Below, one piece after another: positions 9,477 through 17,986 of a DNA stretch of 64,000 nucleotides; the first letter of the stretch is position 1, and the number at the start of each line of letters is the position of its first letter. The translations under genes and the position numbers were made by a program. The notes beneath the pieces are model-generated. The model saw nothing but the letters and a program-made list of their open reading frames with translations. It had not been told where the DNA came from and did no database searches. This DNA comes from Campylobacter fetus subsp. fetus (lineage in GTDB: Bacteria > Campylobacterota > Campylobacteria > Campylobacterales > Campylobacteraceae). The stretch lies in contig NZ_LS483431.1 in the NCBI RefSeq assembly GCF_900475935.1, positions 62,001-126,000 on the forward strand. The letters are read 5' to 3'.

Positions 9477-9482
9477 ATTATA
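9477..9482 (-). promoter_or_regulatory. -10 box of the biotin operon
   Basis: On the minus strand the sequence reads TATAAT, 13 bp before the bioF ATG, implying a very short 5' leader. No BirA-type operator was recognised around it. Confidence 0.5.
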
Positions 9483-9595
9483 CTGAATTAATTATCGTGA
9501 ATAAATTTATGTCGTAAGATTATATCAAATAGATCTTAAATTTATGACTATTTTATGCGGCTTTCGCTAATATTATGCAAAACAAAAGGTGATAT

Positions 9596-10054
9596 GTGAA
9601 GAGCTGCATAGTCTTGTATGATGGAATAAGTATGCTTAGCTTTGCTAAAATTTATGATTTCTTTATAGCAAATAGCGTTGATTTCGAAGTTGCTTCTTTA
9701 AGAGAAGAGATAACTTGCGAGGGCTCATTTAAGCTCAATTCACCAAATTACTCTCAGTCGCTTTATGGATATGATATAGTCGTATTTCCAGATGGCACCG
9801 GAGCTTTAAATTTAAGCTATGACGATATATTTTTAAGCTGGATAAAAAGTGCAAACGATGCAAAGATAAAGATCGCTATAAACAGGGCTTCTTTGATCAT
9901 TAAAGAAGCCGGGCTTTTTCATCGTCAACTATTTATGAATGATGATAAGGTGACAGCGATTTGCGAGTTTTGCGTTGATAAAGATGTGATTAGTATGGCT
10001 GATACGTCAGCTTCGTGGCAGGAGCTTAAAGAGTGGATAAAGAGCAGAGTATAA
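9596..10054 (+). CDS. DJ-1/PfpI-like protein lacking the usual nucleophile
   Basis: A 152-residue protein with the DJ-1/PfpI layout: an N-terminal LYDGISMLSFAKIYDFF segment, a YDIVVFPDGTGAL strand and the KIKIAINRASLIIKEAGLF region that corresponds to the nucleophile elbow. At the position where catalytic members carry cysteine, Asn/Arg is found, so peptidase or glyoxalase activity is unlikely. The start is a GTG preceded by AAAGGTGAT. The 3' end overlaps thiL by 22 bp. Function is unknown; regulation or chaperoning of the thiamine kinase step would be speculation. Confidence 0.7.
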   Translation: MKSCIVLYDGISMLSFAKIYDFFIANSVDFEVASLREEITCEGSFKLNSPNYSQSLYGYDIVVFPDGTGALNLSYDDIFLSWIKSANDAKIKIAINRASLIIKEAGLFHRQLFMNDDKVTAICEFCVDKDVISMADTSASWQELKEWIKSRV

Positions 10055-10851
10055 TAGACCGTTTTTCTCATAAACTAAACGGCGATGATGGAGCAGTAGT
10101 CGGCAAAATGGTGCTTAGCAAAGATATGTTTGTTGAAAATTCGCATTTTAAACGTAAATGGTTAAGCGCTTATGAGATCGGCACAAAAGCAATGCTGGTA
10201 AATTTAAGTGACGCGGTAGCTATGAACGCAACTCCTAAATATGCCCTTTTAGGGCTTGGTATTCCAAAAAACATATCAAATAACTATATTTATGAGATCT
10301 GTAGAGGTATAAAAAGCGCAGCGAAAGATTTTAATGTTGAGATAGTCGGCGGAGACACTATAAAAAGCAGCGAAATAATAATAAGCCTAACGATAATATC
10401 ATACCTAAACTCCAAAAAACCTATTTTTAGAAATACTTCTAGGCTGGGGGATTTAGTATGCTATACAGGGAAGCTAGGAGACTCCTTAAAAGGCTTGAGA
10501 ATTCTCCAAAACGGTGGAAATCTACCGAAAAATTCTCGTTTTAAAAGACCTGTTTTAAGAGTAAATTTTATGAAAAAAGCAGCACCTTTTATACACAGTG
10601 CTATGGATATCAGCGACGGGTTGGCTAGCGATTTACCAAAAATATGCTCTAAATTTGGAATCAAATTTAAAAATATACTTAGTAAAGATGAGTTCAGAAG
10701 CGGTGAAGAGTATGAACTTCTATTTACGGTGAGTAAAAAACATCTAAAACGTATGCAAAATGAAGCAAAAAAATGTAGACTTAAACTAAATATATTAGGA
10801 AAACTGATAAAAGGAAAATATAAATCATATGGAAAATACAGCCATTTTTAA
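10033..10851 (+). CDS. thiL: Thiamine-monophosphate kinase
   Basis: Phosphorylates thiamine monophosphate to the active diphosphate. Family segments: an N-terminal GDDGAVVG aspartate pair, [31 protein letters not shown] and [13 protein letters not shown], which together form the PurM-like Mg-ATP site. Length 272 is shorter than E. coli ThiL but usual for Campylobacter. The start is GTG within the end of the previous gene. The last 23 bp overlap truD, so three genes are coupled. Confidence 0.92.
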   Translation: MDKEQSIIDRFSHKLNGDDGAVVGKMVLSKDMFVENSHFKRKWLSAYEIGTKAMLVNLSDAVAMNATPKYALLGLGIPKNISNNYIYEICRGIKSAAKDFNVEIVGGDTIKSSEIIISLTIISYLNSKKPIFRNTSRLGDLVCYTGKLGDSLKGLRILQNGGNLPKNSRFKRPVLRVNFMKKAAPFIHSAMDISDGLASDLPKICSKFGIKFKNILSKDEFRSGEEYELLFTVSKKHLKRMQNEAKKCRLKLNILGKLIKGKYKSYGKYSHF

Positions 10852-11962
10852 ACCGCTTTTAGGCACTACGCATTCGCCTATAAACGCGCATTTTAGTAAA
10901 AACGCAAGTGATTTTGTAGTTAGAGAAAACCCTCTTTATAGTTTTAGTGGAAGCGGTGAGCATCTCGTTGTTGAAATTCAAAAAAAAGGTATGACGACTT
11001 CCGAAGCCCTTACTGTTTTAAGCAGGCAAAGCGGAGCAAAAATGCGTGATTTTGGTTATGCCGGGCTTAAAGATAAAGAGGGTATGACAACACAATTTAT
11101 TAGTATGCCGGCTAAATTTGAAAATGAAATTTCAAAATTCAGCTACGAAAATTTAAAAATCCTAAGTATAACAAAACATAATAATAAAATAAGAATCGGT
11201 CACTTAAAATCAAACAGCTTTTTTATTCGTCTCAAAAAAGTCTTAGGAAGTGAAGCTCTTAAACTTAAAGAGGCTTTAAAAACTATCGATAAAAACGGCT
11301 ATCCGAATTATTTCGGTTATCAGAGGTTCGGTAGATTTGGAGATAATGCAAATAGTGGATTTGAAATTTTAAATAGTGCTTTAAACGGTGATAAATCGAT
11401 GTTTAAAAAGGCAAATCCAAAGTTAAGAGATTTTTTAATTTCAGCTTATCAGAGCGATCTTTTTAACAAATGGCTAAGCAAGAGAGTGGAAATTAGCCGT
11501 TTTAGTGAAGATTTTAGCGCCAGGGAGCTTGAAGATATATATAAATTTGATAAAACTACTATAAAAAATTTAAAATCCCAAAAACAATTTTTTAAGCTTT
11601 TTCAAGGCGAAGTTTTAGGTCATTATCCTTTTGGAAAGGTGTTTTTATGCGAAGATTTAGAAGCCGAGGTTGCTAAATTTGGAGCAAGAGACAGAACAAG
11701 CTGCGGATTGATAATCGGTTCTAAAGCGTATGAAAGTACAGGAGTTGCAAAGAGTTTAGAAGATGAAATATTTAGAGACGCTTATAAATTTAGTTCTTTT
11801 GTAAGCGGTTCAAGACGATTTGCTTGGATGTGGATTGATAATTTAGAATATAAATATAATGAAGAATCCGCACAGTTTAGCATAAGTTTTGCGCTACAAA
11901 AAGGTTCATATGCGACTGTTGTTTTGCGCGAAATTTTAGGTAGAGATATTTTTGAAGAGTAA
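10829..11962 (+). CDS. truD: tRNA pseudouridine(13) synthase TruD
   Basis: Isomerises uridine 13 in the D-arm of certain tRNAs. The TruD signature [14 protein letters not shown] contains the catalytic aspartate at residue 82, and the [12 protein letters not shown] segment is the second diagnostic block. Length 377 is normal. It starts inside the thiL 3' end. A hairpin follows the stop codon, and then rnpB. Confidence 0.94.
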   Translation: MENTAIFKPLLGTTHSPINAHFSKNASDFVVRENPLYSFSGSGEHLVVEIQKKGMTTSEALTVLSRQSGAKMRDFGYAGLKDKEGMTTQFISMPAKFENEISKFSYENLKILSITKHNNKIRIGHLKSNSFFIRLKKVLGSEALKLKEALKTIDKNGYPNYFGYQRFGRFGDNANSGFEILNSALNGDKSMFKKANPKLRDFLISAYQSDLFNKWLSKRVEISRFSEDFSARELEDIYKFDKTTIKNLKSQKQFFKLFQGEVLGHYPFGKVFLCEDLEAEVAKFGARDRTSCGLIIGSKAYESTGVAKSLEDEIFRDAYKFSSFVSGSRRFAWMWIDNLEYKYNEESAQFSISFALQKGSYATVVLREILGRDIFEE

Positions 11963-11965
11963 AAA

Positions 11966-11984
11966 GTGGGAGTTTTTCTCCCAC
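11966..11984. terminator. Hairpin after truD
   Basis: Seven perfect pairs GTGGGAG (11966-11972) / CTCCCAC (11978-11984) with a five-base T loop. On the plus strand no U run follows, so it may act as a weak terminator or an mRNA 3' stabiliser. The U run is actually on the minus-strand side, where no gene is seen to need it. Confidence 0.4.
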
Positions 11985-12095
11985 AAGTATTCACATACTA
12001 TCGATTTTAAACATATAATATCGGTATAAATTTAAAAAACTTTATTGATCTTTTGAATTTATATCTATTTTAATATATTTTAGTTAAAATAACAG

Positions 12096-12420
12096 CCGGT
12101 GCGATGGGTAGTTGCAAGATATTATCTTGAGGAAAGTCCGAGCTGCAATAAGACAGAGTTCCACCTAACGGGTGGCTAGGGAAACCTAAGGGAAAGTGCA
12201 ACAGAAAGGAAACTGCCGCTAAAGAAATTTAACGGTGATGGTGAAACGGCGGGGTAAGAGCCCACCAGTATAAGTAGAGATACTTATAGCTATGTAAACC
12301 CAACTTGCAGCAAGAAGGGACGGTTTGGAGTCTTATGCTCAACCCTTCGCTTGAGTTTGATACAATATCAAAACTAGATAAATAGCTACCATAACAGAAC
12401 TCGGCTTATCATCGCACCTA
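12096..12420 (+). ncRNA. rnpB: RNase P RNA (M1 RNA)
   Basis: The catalytic RNA that trims tRNA 5' leaders. The terminal P1 helix is GGTGCGAT (12098-12105) paired with ATCGCACC (12411-12418). The universal GAGGAAAGTCC block follows near the 5' end, and the 3' conserved CAGAACTCGGCTTAT lies just before P1 closes. TAAAAT at 12085-12090 is a plausible -10 box. Ends are set from the P1 helix and may be off by a few bases. Confidence 0.95.
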
Positions 12421-12436
12421 CAAAGTAGCTTTTAGT

Positions 12437-12652
12437 TTAGAAGCTATATTTTCTAGCTTTTTTAACTTTTTGAAACTCTACGTCTAACTCTTTTTGTTTT
12501 CGTTTATATATCGCTGCTGCATTTTCCAATAAAGCTGCTGCGCATTGCATCTCTTCTATATCCATTTTATTTGGATAGTTGTTTATCAAATACTCTATTT
12601 TATTTAGATCTTCATTTACCAAAGCACTCTTAAAATCATCTAGCCACTTCAT
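12437..12652 (-). CDS. Small protein downstream of fliS, unknown
   Basis: I do not recognise this 71-residue protein. It is predicted to be entirely helical, with a C-terminal basic coiled-coil-like stretch (KRKQKELDVEFQKVKKARK). The ATG at 12652 is preferred because GAAAGAAGAG lies just upstream; it begins 17 bp inside fliS. By position and size it could be a FliT-like export chaperone, but no sequence motif proves this. Confidence 0.6.
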   Translation of the reverse strand: MKWLDDFKSALVNEDLNKIEYLINNYPNKMDIEEMQCAAALLENAAAIYKRKQKELDVEFQKVKKARKYSF

Positions 12653-13025
12653 CTGACTCTTCTTTCGTAACGTCTCTCCATGCATCAAGAAGCTCCCTTG
12701 TTACGTGTATTACTTCATCTAGCGGAGCTTTATCGTTTGTGCTATTTGCTAGAGATATGAGCTGAATTTGCCTTGCGTAAAGTCCATTTAAGTATTGCGA
12801 TATCGCTCCTTGATTCATATCTAAAGAGTTTATAAGTTCAAAAAATATCGCATTTGTTTTATTTAGAAATTGAACTTTTGTTTCTATATCTCCCTCGTCT
12901 ATCGCTTTTTTTGCACGGTAGATAAATCTCAAAACTCCTTCATAAAGCATAGTGATAAGCTTTTGTGGAGATTCTATACCGATATTATTTTGGTTATAAG
13001 CTGCGTAAGCTACATTTGATTGCAT
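12636..13025 (-). CDS. fliS: Flagellin export chaperone FliS
   Basis: Binds the C-terminus of flagellin in the cytoplasm and delivers it to the flagellar type III export gate. The FliS core is visible: NQNNIGIESPQKLITMLYEG then FRIYRAKKAI-like helix and the NGLYARQIQLISLANS segment. Length 129 is typical. It lies between fliD and a small unknown gene in the flaG-fliD-fliS operon. Confidence 0.93.
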   Translation of the reverse strand: MQSNVAYAAYNQNNIGIESPQKLITMLYEGVLRFIYRAKKAIDEGDIETKVQFLNKTNAIFFELINSLDMNQGAISQYLNGLYARQIQLISLANSTNDKAPLDEVIHVTRELLDAWRDVTKEESDEVAR

Positions 13026-13035
13026 ACCATCATCC

Positions 13036-14859
13036 TTAAGATTTAGAGTTTAGTTGTGCATTTATCATGGTTTTTAGCGTAGAAAACTGCTGTTCTATCT
13101 TTGCTATCATGCTATCATATTGCACCCATTTTTCAGCCATAGTTTCATACTTTTTGGTAATACTTTCCTCATTGTTTGTTTTTTCTTTTGTTAGCTGTTT
13201 GTTGTTGCTAACTAGGCTCTCTTCGTACGTAACTAGCGATCCCTTAGTTCCTATAAATGAATCTAAGGTATCCTTTAACTGTTTGAAAAATCCTCCGGTA
13301 ACTTCTGAGCTTCCTTTAAGTTCAGTTTCTTTTAAACCTAGTTTTTCTAAAAAAGTAGAGTCGCCTTTTATTTCTAAATTTTCTCCACCGCTACCTTTTA
13401 TTACTAGTTTTCCGTCTTTATCTATAGTTACAGCGATGTTGTCTATACCTGCACTAGTGATAGCTTTTAGTATATCTTTTGCGTTTTGATTGCTATTGTT
13501 TGCAGAGTCGGTTTTGATATCTATATTTTTACCGTTTATAGTTAAACTTCCTTGAAGCTCTCCTGCTTCTACGGCTTTTGTTCCTGTTGTAGATACGTTT
13601 GTATACTCTGTTTTTGAGCTAAAAAAGTTTTTAAAATTATCAAAATTGTTCGATAAAGCATCTTTAAGTTTGCTAGCTTCTAGTTTCAAAAGACCGTCAC
13701 TGCTTAGAGATAATCCAAAGTCTTGAATTGATTTTCCGTCTTTTGAGACTCCGTTTATTATCTGGTTAATTTTTGATTTTATCTGCGTTATTTCGCTTAC
13801 GCCTTGAAATGTTCCGCTAGCTCCTGTCTCTGAATTATAAGAAGTTGCTACTGATAAATTATTCATAAGATTATTGTAACTGTTAACTAAGCCTTCTACG
13901 TCTTGAACTATACCTTCTGTATTTTGTTTAATGTCGAAATTCGAGCTTTCTCCTTCTTTATCCACTTTATTTAGCTTTATAGTGACTCCGGTTATGAGAT
14001 CGCTTATAGAGTTTGTATCTCTTGTTATCTCTATTCCGTTATATTCAAATATAGCGTTTTGAGCAGTTTGCAGTCTTGAAGCTAAATTTGAAGTATCGAT
14101 AGTCTTATCTGTTAATGCTGCATCTTTTATCTCATCTTCTGTCATCATAGTTAGCTTTTCGCCAGGAGAAGTCGTACTTGGATCTTTAAACATAAATCCT
14201 AAAGATTTCATTAAATTTTTTGAGTTGTCTATACTTCCTGCGCTATCTTGTACATAGCTAAAACTTATTTCGTTATCTTTTCCGCTATCTTTTGACTGGA
14301 TAACTAAACTATATGGATTTTCTCCTCCGACATTTAAAACTTTTGCTTGAATTTTGCCGTCTGTTGCTTCATTTATTTTGTTTGCTATATCTTCAAGCGT
14401 AGTTGAAGCATTGATCTCTATCTCATATGAGTCTGATCCTATGCTTAACTTAAAACTTGTTTCAGCCGAACCCGGACTTAAAACAGATTCGTTTTTTAGC
14501 TCAAATTTTTTAGACTGATATACATCTTGACTAGCTAGTTGAGATACCTTAATTTTCATTGTTTGTTCATTAACTCCGGTACTTGCATCTACAGTAGCGC
14601 TTCCACTTCCTGAGCTAGATACCGAGCGTTTTAAGTAGCTAGTATCATCAGTAAGTGATGATACGTTGCTTTTAAAATTGCTTAATAGTGTTTTTATGGC
14701 TGTTAAGTCTTTTTGTTGAGTCAAATTTGTTTGAATTTTAGCATCTATCGTTGATACTAAATTTTTTGTATCAACTGATTTTAATTTATCAAGAATATCC
14801 CACGAAAGGACATTACCACTTCCCAATCCAAGTTGGGACTTTTCAGTATTAATAGCCAT
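13036..14859 (-). CDS. fliD: Flagellar filament cap protein FliD (HAP2)
   Basis: The filament cap that folds flagellin subunits at the growing tip. It begins with GLGSGNVLSWDILDKLKSVD, a typical FliD N-terminus, and ends with a coiled-coil region (YESLVSNNKQLTKEKTNNEE through the final FSTLKTMINAQL) that mediates assembly. 607 residues, slightly shorter than the C. jejuni protein. The middle is Ser/Thr-rich and low in Cys, as expected of an exported, surface-exposed protein. It is 3 bp downstream of flaG. Confidence 0.94.
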   Translation of the reverse strand: MAINTEKSQLGLGSGNVLSWDILDKLKSVDTKNLVSTIDAKIQTNLTQQKDLTAIKTLLSNFKSNVSSLTDDTSYLKRSVSSSGSGSATVDASTGVNEQTMKIKVSQLASQDVYQSKKFELKNESVLSPGSAETSFKLSIGSDSYEIEINASTTLEDIANKINEATDGKIQAKVLNVGGENPYSLVIQSKDSGKDNEISFSYVQDSAGSIDNSKNLMKSLGFMFKDPSTTSPGEKLTMMTEDEIKDAALTDKTIDTSNLASRLQTAQNAIFEYNGIEITRDTNSISDLITGVTIKLNKVDKEGESSNFDIKQNTEGIVQDVEGLVNSYNNLMNNLSVATSYNSETGASGTFQGVSEITQIKSKINQIINGVSKDGKSIQDFGLSLSSDGLLKLEASKLKDALSNNFDNFKNFFSSKTEYTNVSTTGTKAVEAGELQGSLTINGKNIDIKTDSANNSNQNAKDILKAITSAGIDNIAVTIDKDGKLVIKGSGGENLEIKGDSTFLEKLGLKETELKGSSEVTGGFFKQLKDTLDSFIGTKGSLVTYEESLVSNNKQLTKEKTNNEESITKKYETMAEKWVQYDSMIAKIEQQFSTLKTMINAQLNSKS

Positions 14860-14862
14860 TTT

Positions 14863-15243
14863 TTATTCCTTTTTATCAAAGATCACACCGACAATCTCTT
14901 TAAAATGCTCTGTTAATTTCATAATCTCTTCAGTCGGTATTTTTCTGATAACTTTACCGCTATCAGCTTCTGTTACGCTCACATACATAGAGCTAATTTT
15001 ATCATTAAAACCAAATCTTATGTTTGTGTTTAGAGTCTCCATGTTGTCATTTAGTTTATTTACTATGTCGCTTATACGCTTTGAGTCTTGTTCATTATTG
15101 CCTTTATTTTGGTTAGAGCGTTCTTGCGCTACGTTTTGTTGTATTTTTGCTTGCTCAACTTCTCTTGTTTGGTTGCTATTTTGCTTAGTATTTAAAGCAA
15201 CGGAATTATCTATTTGCTGCGAGGCTACCTTAAAAATTTCCAT
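14863..15243 (-). CDS. flaG: FlaG family flagellar protein
   Basis: A 126-residue protein with the FlaG C-terminal domain: RFGFNDKISSMYVSVTEADSGKVIRKIPTEEIMKL-type segment is present, preceded by a Gln/Asn-rich disordered region. FlaG influences filament length in Campylobacter. First gene of the flaG-fliD-fliS operon, with a sigma-28-like promoter upstream. Confidence 0.92.
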   Translation of the reverse strand: MEIFKVASQQIDNSVALNTKQNSNQTREVEQAKIQQNVAQERSNQNKGNNEQDSKRISDIVNKLNDNMETLNTNIRFGFNDKISSMYVSVTEADSGKVIRKIPTEEIMKLTEHFKEIVGVIFDKKE

Positions 15244-15280
15244 CTTTAAATCCTTTGAAATATAAAATCTAACTTTTATT

Positions 15281-15308
15281 ATATCGGTAATTACTGCATA
15301 AAGCTTTA
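15281..15308 (-). promoter_or_regulatory. Sigma-28-type promoter for flaG-fliD-fliS
   Basis: Read on the minus strand, TAAA (15308-15305) is followed after 17 bases by CCGATAT (15287-15281), close to the flagellar sigma-28 consensus TAAA-N15-GCCGATAA. It lies about 40 bp upstream of the flaG ATG. The spacing is one base longer than consensus. Confidence 0.6.
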
Positions 15309-15364
15309 TAGTTATAGTTGAAATATTATATTAAATATGCTAGAATGATGCATAAGGAGATTCT

Positions 15365-15712
15365 ATGAAAATATCGATAGAGTGCGACTGCGTACTTCTT
15401 GCACAGAGTCTAAGACTATTTTTGGACGGTTACTACGCGCCTAAAAAAGAGTGCGATTTTATCATATCAGATAAAAAAACGATTTCGGATAAACCTGTTT
15501 TCATAATAAGCGAAAAATCACCATATCTTAGTGTGCCATTTACAAAAGATACGCTATTAAATACGCTAGAAGAGTTTTATTCCGCTATGCAAATAAGAAA
15601 TCAAAACTATGTAAAAAAGAGCCCTTTAAGCTTAGAAGAGAGAGTTTCAAATTTAGTCGATAATTTTAAGCGTGATTTAATAAATATTATAAAAGATGAA
15701 TATGAAAAGTAG
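15365..15712 (+). CDS. Hypothetical protein before rsmD and the flgI block
   Basis: 115 residues without a recognised family. The N-terminal half alternates strands and helices (MKISIECDCVLLAQSLRLFL, then FIISDKK and VFIISEKSPYLS), loosely like a shortened receiver-type fold, but no phospho-acceptor motif is evident. The C-terminal third is a charged helix. It shares 17 bp with rsmD, so the two are coupled, and the flagellar genes follow on the same strand. Confidence 0.65.
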   Translation: MKISIECDCVLLAQSLRLFLDGYYAPKKECDFIISDKKTISDKPVFIISEKSPYLSVPFTKDTLLNTLEEFYSAMQIRNQNYVKKSPLSLEERVSNLVDNFKRDLINIIKDEYEK

Positions 15713-16277
15713 TCTGACGACGACTATTAGTAGTGGCAGATTCAAAGGGAAAAAGCTATTTTTACCGAGTTTAAATACAACAAGAAGTACAAAATCTATA
15801 GTAAAAGAGTCATTTTTTAGCGCAGCGAGACAAGATATAGTCGGTAAAGTTTTTATAGAAGTATTTGGAGGAAGTGCACTTATGGCTGCCGAAGCGCTTA
15901 GCAACTATGCGGCTAAAGCATATGCTGTCGAGTTAGATAGGGATTCGTATAAATTTACAAAGAAAAATATCGATAACTTAAACGACCAAAATATACTTGC
16001 AATCAATGCTGATACGTTTAAAATAACTCCTCAAATAGTAAATGAAAATGATGATATAGTATTATACATAGACCCTCCGTTTGATATCAGAGATGGATTT
16101 GGCGGAATTTATGAGAGAGTTTGGGATATGATCTCTGCACTTGATAAATCAAAGATATTTTTAATAGTTTTAGAGCATATTTCAACTTATAATTCTCCTG
16201 ATAGTTGTGCCGGATTTTCTAAATTTAAAAGCCGTAAATTTGGAAAAACAACGCTTAGCTACTATAAGCAGCATTAA
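15696..16277 (+). CDS. rsmD: RsmD-family 16S rRNA (guanine-N2) methyltransferase
   Basis: An SAM-dependent methyltransferase with the N2-guanine signature DPPF at residues 126-129 (LYIDPPFD) and motif I at FIEVFGGSALMAAEA. The N-terminal RFKGKKLFLPS and TTRSTKSIVKESFF blocks match RsmD, which methylates G966 of 16S rRNA. Two in-frame ATGs at 15696 and 15702 compete as starts; both overlap the previous gene. Length 193 is normal. Confidence 0.85.
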   Translation: MNMKSSLTTTISSGRFKGKKLFLPSLNTTRSTKSIVKESFFSAARQDIVGKVFIEVFGGSALMAAEALSNYAAKAYAVELDRDSYKFTKKNIDNLNDQNILAINADTFKITPQIVNENDDIVLYIDPPFDIRDGFGGIYERVWDMISALDKSKIFLIVLEHISTYNSPDSCAGFSKFKSRKFGKTTLSYYKQH

Positions 16278-16290
16278 ATTTAAATTAAAT

Positions 16291-16308
16291 TTGGAATAAT
16301 TATTGCTT
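16291..16308 (+). promoter_or_regulatory. Sigma-54 promoter for flgI
   Basis: TTGGAA, six bases, TTGCTT: an exact match to the Campylobacter sigma-54 pattern GGAA-N6-TTGCTT. It lies 30 bp before the flgI ATG, in the rsmD-flgI gap. Rod, ring and hook genes under RpoN control are known for this genus. Confidence 0.8.
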
Positions 16309-16338
16309 TAATCCTTGCAAAATAAAGTAAGGGTCCAT

Positions 16339-17388
16339 ATGAAAATATTTATAAAAATCATCTCGTTCGCGCTACTTCTTAGCACTATAAACGCTGCTCA
16401 AATCAAAGATCTTGCAAGTATAGTAGGCGTAAGAGACAACCAGCTTATAGGATATGGTTTGGTAGTTGGACTTAATGGAACCGGAGACGGAAGTAGTAGC
16501 GAGTTTACCATTCAGTCTTTGTCAAATATGCTACAAACAGTAAATGTCAAAATAAATCCAAATGATATAAAATCAAAAAACACTGCCGCTGTTATGGTTA
16601 CTGCGAAACTTCCTCCTTTTGCAAGGCAAGGAGATAAGTTAGATGTTACTATAAGCTCTATAGGAGATGCTAAAAATCTCGTTGGAGGAACGCTTCTTTT
16701 AACAGCTTTAAAAGGCGTTGACGGTGATATATACGCTCTTGCACAAGGAGCACTTACTTTGGGTGGCGGTACTAGTAAAGGCGGAAATCATCCTACTGTA
16801 GGCACAATTCTTGCAGGAGGTCTTGTTGAAAAAGAGGTAAATTTCGATATCTATACACAGCAATCCGCAAATTTAAGTCTTAAAAACTCTAGTTTCCAAA
16901 CAGCAGTCGGAATGCAAAATGCCATTAACACAAAATTCGGAGTTCAAGCTGCTATGGCTATAGATCCAAGAACGGTAAAACTTACCAAACCGGCAAATAC
17001 AAATATGGTCGAGTTTTTAGCTAAAGTTCTGGAAGTGGATATGGATTATAAAGCCGATGAAAAAGTTGTTATTGATGAAAGAACCGGAACTGTAGTAAGC
17101 GGTGTAAATATCACTATAGATCCAGTTGTGATATCGCATGGCGCCATCACTATAAAAATTGAACCAAATGCTTATAATCCAGCAGCAGCAAATGCCAATG
17201 ATGTGGACATAGGCGGAGCAGCGATAGACACTACTACGAATACGTTAAAAATTGATGCAGCAAAAACAACAGTAGCTAATGTAACAAGAGCTTTAAATAA
17301 ACTAGGAGCTACTCCAAAAGATATTATAGCGATAATTGAAAATTTAAAAAGAGCAGGCGCGATACACGCCGGAGTGGAGATAATATAG
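16339..17388 (+). CDS. flgI: Flagellar P-ring protein FlgI
   Basis: Periplasmic P-ring subunit that forms the bushing around the flagellar rod. A Sec signal peptide is clear (MKIFIKIISFALLLSTINAA, cut after NAA or INA), followed by the invariant IKDLASIVGVRDNQLIGYGL. The frame also opens upstream at a TTG (16315), but the ATG at 16339 gives a proper signal peptide and about 349 residues. flgJ starts on the base after the stop codon. Confidence 0.96.
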   Translation: MKIFIKIISFALLLSTINAAQIKDLASIVGVRDNQLIGYGLVVGLNGTGDGSSSEFTIQSLSNMLQTVNVKINPNDIKSKNTAAVMVTAKLPPFARQGDKLDVTISSIGDAKNLVGGTLLLTALKGVDGDIYALAQGALTLGGGTSKGGNHPTVGTILAGGLVEKEVNFDIYTQQSANLSLKNSSFQTAVGMQNAINTKFGVQAAMAIDPRTVKLTKPANTNMVEFLAKVLEVDMDYKADEKVVIDERTGTVVSGVNITIDPVVISHGAITIKIEPNAYNPAAANANDVDIGGAAIDTTTNTLKIDAAKTTVANVTRALNKLGATPKDIIAIIENLKRAGAIHAGVEII

Positions 17389-17688
17389 ATGCAAGTAGAT
17401 AATAGTTTAGCTTTGGATTCTTACAACTCTCTTAGTACATCAAGCATAAATTCAAATTTAAAAGATTCAAAAAATGATGAACTTTTAAGAGAGCAGACGG
17501 ATGCATTTGAAGCATTTTTGTTAAAAGAGGTTTTAGATATATCTATTAAAAATGAAAATAGTCTTTTTCCTCAAGATGCTGGAGATAAGATATATTCGTC
17601 TATGTATAATGATACGATGAGTAAAGCTTTAAGCGGAGGATTGGGATTTAGTGAGATGTTATTTAATTTTTTGAAAGAAAGAAACTAA
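17389..17688 (+). CDS. flgJ: Rod-binding protein, FlgJ N-terminal-domain type
   Basis: 99 residues that match only the rod-binding N-terminal domain of FlgJ ([20 protein letters not shown], then [14 protein letters not shown] and the [12 protein letters not shown] end). The muramidase domain found in enterobacterial FlgJ is absent, as usual for Campylobacterota, which use a separate enzyme. It follows flgI with no gap. Its stop codon overlaps the -35-like element of the flgM promoter. Confidence 0.85.
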   Translation: MQVDNSLALDSYNSLSTSSINSNLKDSKNDELLREQTDAFEAFLLKEVLDISIKNENSLFPQDAGDKIYSSMYNDTMSKALSGGLGFSEMLFNFLKERN

Positions 17689-17712
17689 ATAAAAAGCTTA
17701 TATGTCCGATTT
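17686..17712 (+). promoter_or_regulatory. Sigma-28 promoter for flgM
   Basis: TAAA (17686-17689), fifteen bases, TCCGATTT (17705-17712): exact sigma-28 spacing with a near-consensus -10. It lies 33 bp before flgM. FlgM inhibits FliA, so a FliA-type promoter here gives the known autoregulatory loop. Confidence 0.75.
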
Positions 17713-17744
17713 AGTCATTAATATATGGTTAAAAAGGATCGAAC

Positions 17745-17948
17745 ATGATAAGTTCTGTAGGTGTAGGCGCTGCTTACTCAGGTTTGTCAGCACCTAAAAA
17801 TGAAACAAAAAAAAGTGAACAAACAACACAAACTCAAAGTAGTAATAACGATAGCAAAGTAGCAACTATAGCTAAAGAGATAAATGACGGTACTTATAAA
17901 GTAGATATCGATAAATTAGCAAAAAAGATAGCTGACTCACTTATGTAA
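17745..17948 (+). CDS. flgM: Anti-sigma-28 factor FlgM
   Basis: A 67-residue protein with a flexible Ser/Thr/Gln-rich N-terminus and the conserved C-terminal FliA-binding helix region (SKVATIAKEINDGTYKVDIDKLAKKIADSLM in sequence context). It holds FliA inactive until the hook-basal body is complete. The length is that of Campylobacter FlgM. AAGGATCG precedes the ATG. A ten-pair hairpin starts two bases after the stop codon. Confidence 0.9.
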   Translation: MISSVGVGAAYSGLSAPKNETKKSEQTTQTQSSNNDSKVATIAKEINDGTYKVDIDKLAKKIADSLM

Positions 17949-17950
17949 AT

Positions 17951-17984
17951 CTCTTACTCCTTTGAGAAAAAAAGGGAGTAAGAG
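17951..17984 (+). promoter_or_regulatory. Hairpin enclosing the flgN ribosome-binding site
   Basis: CTCTTACTCC (17951-17960) pairs perfectly with GGAGTAAGAG (17975-17984) across a 14-base loop. The right arm contains GGAG, the Shine-Dalgarno of flgN (ATG at 17987). There is no U run, so it is not a terminator. Confidence 0.7.
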
Positions 17985-17986
17985 CT

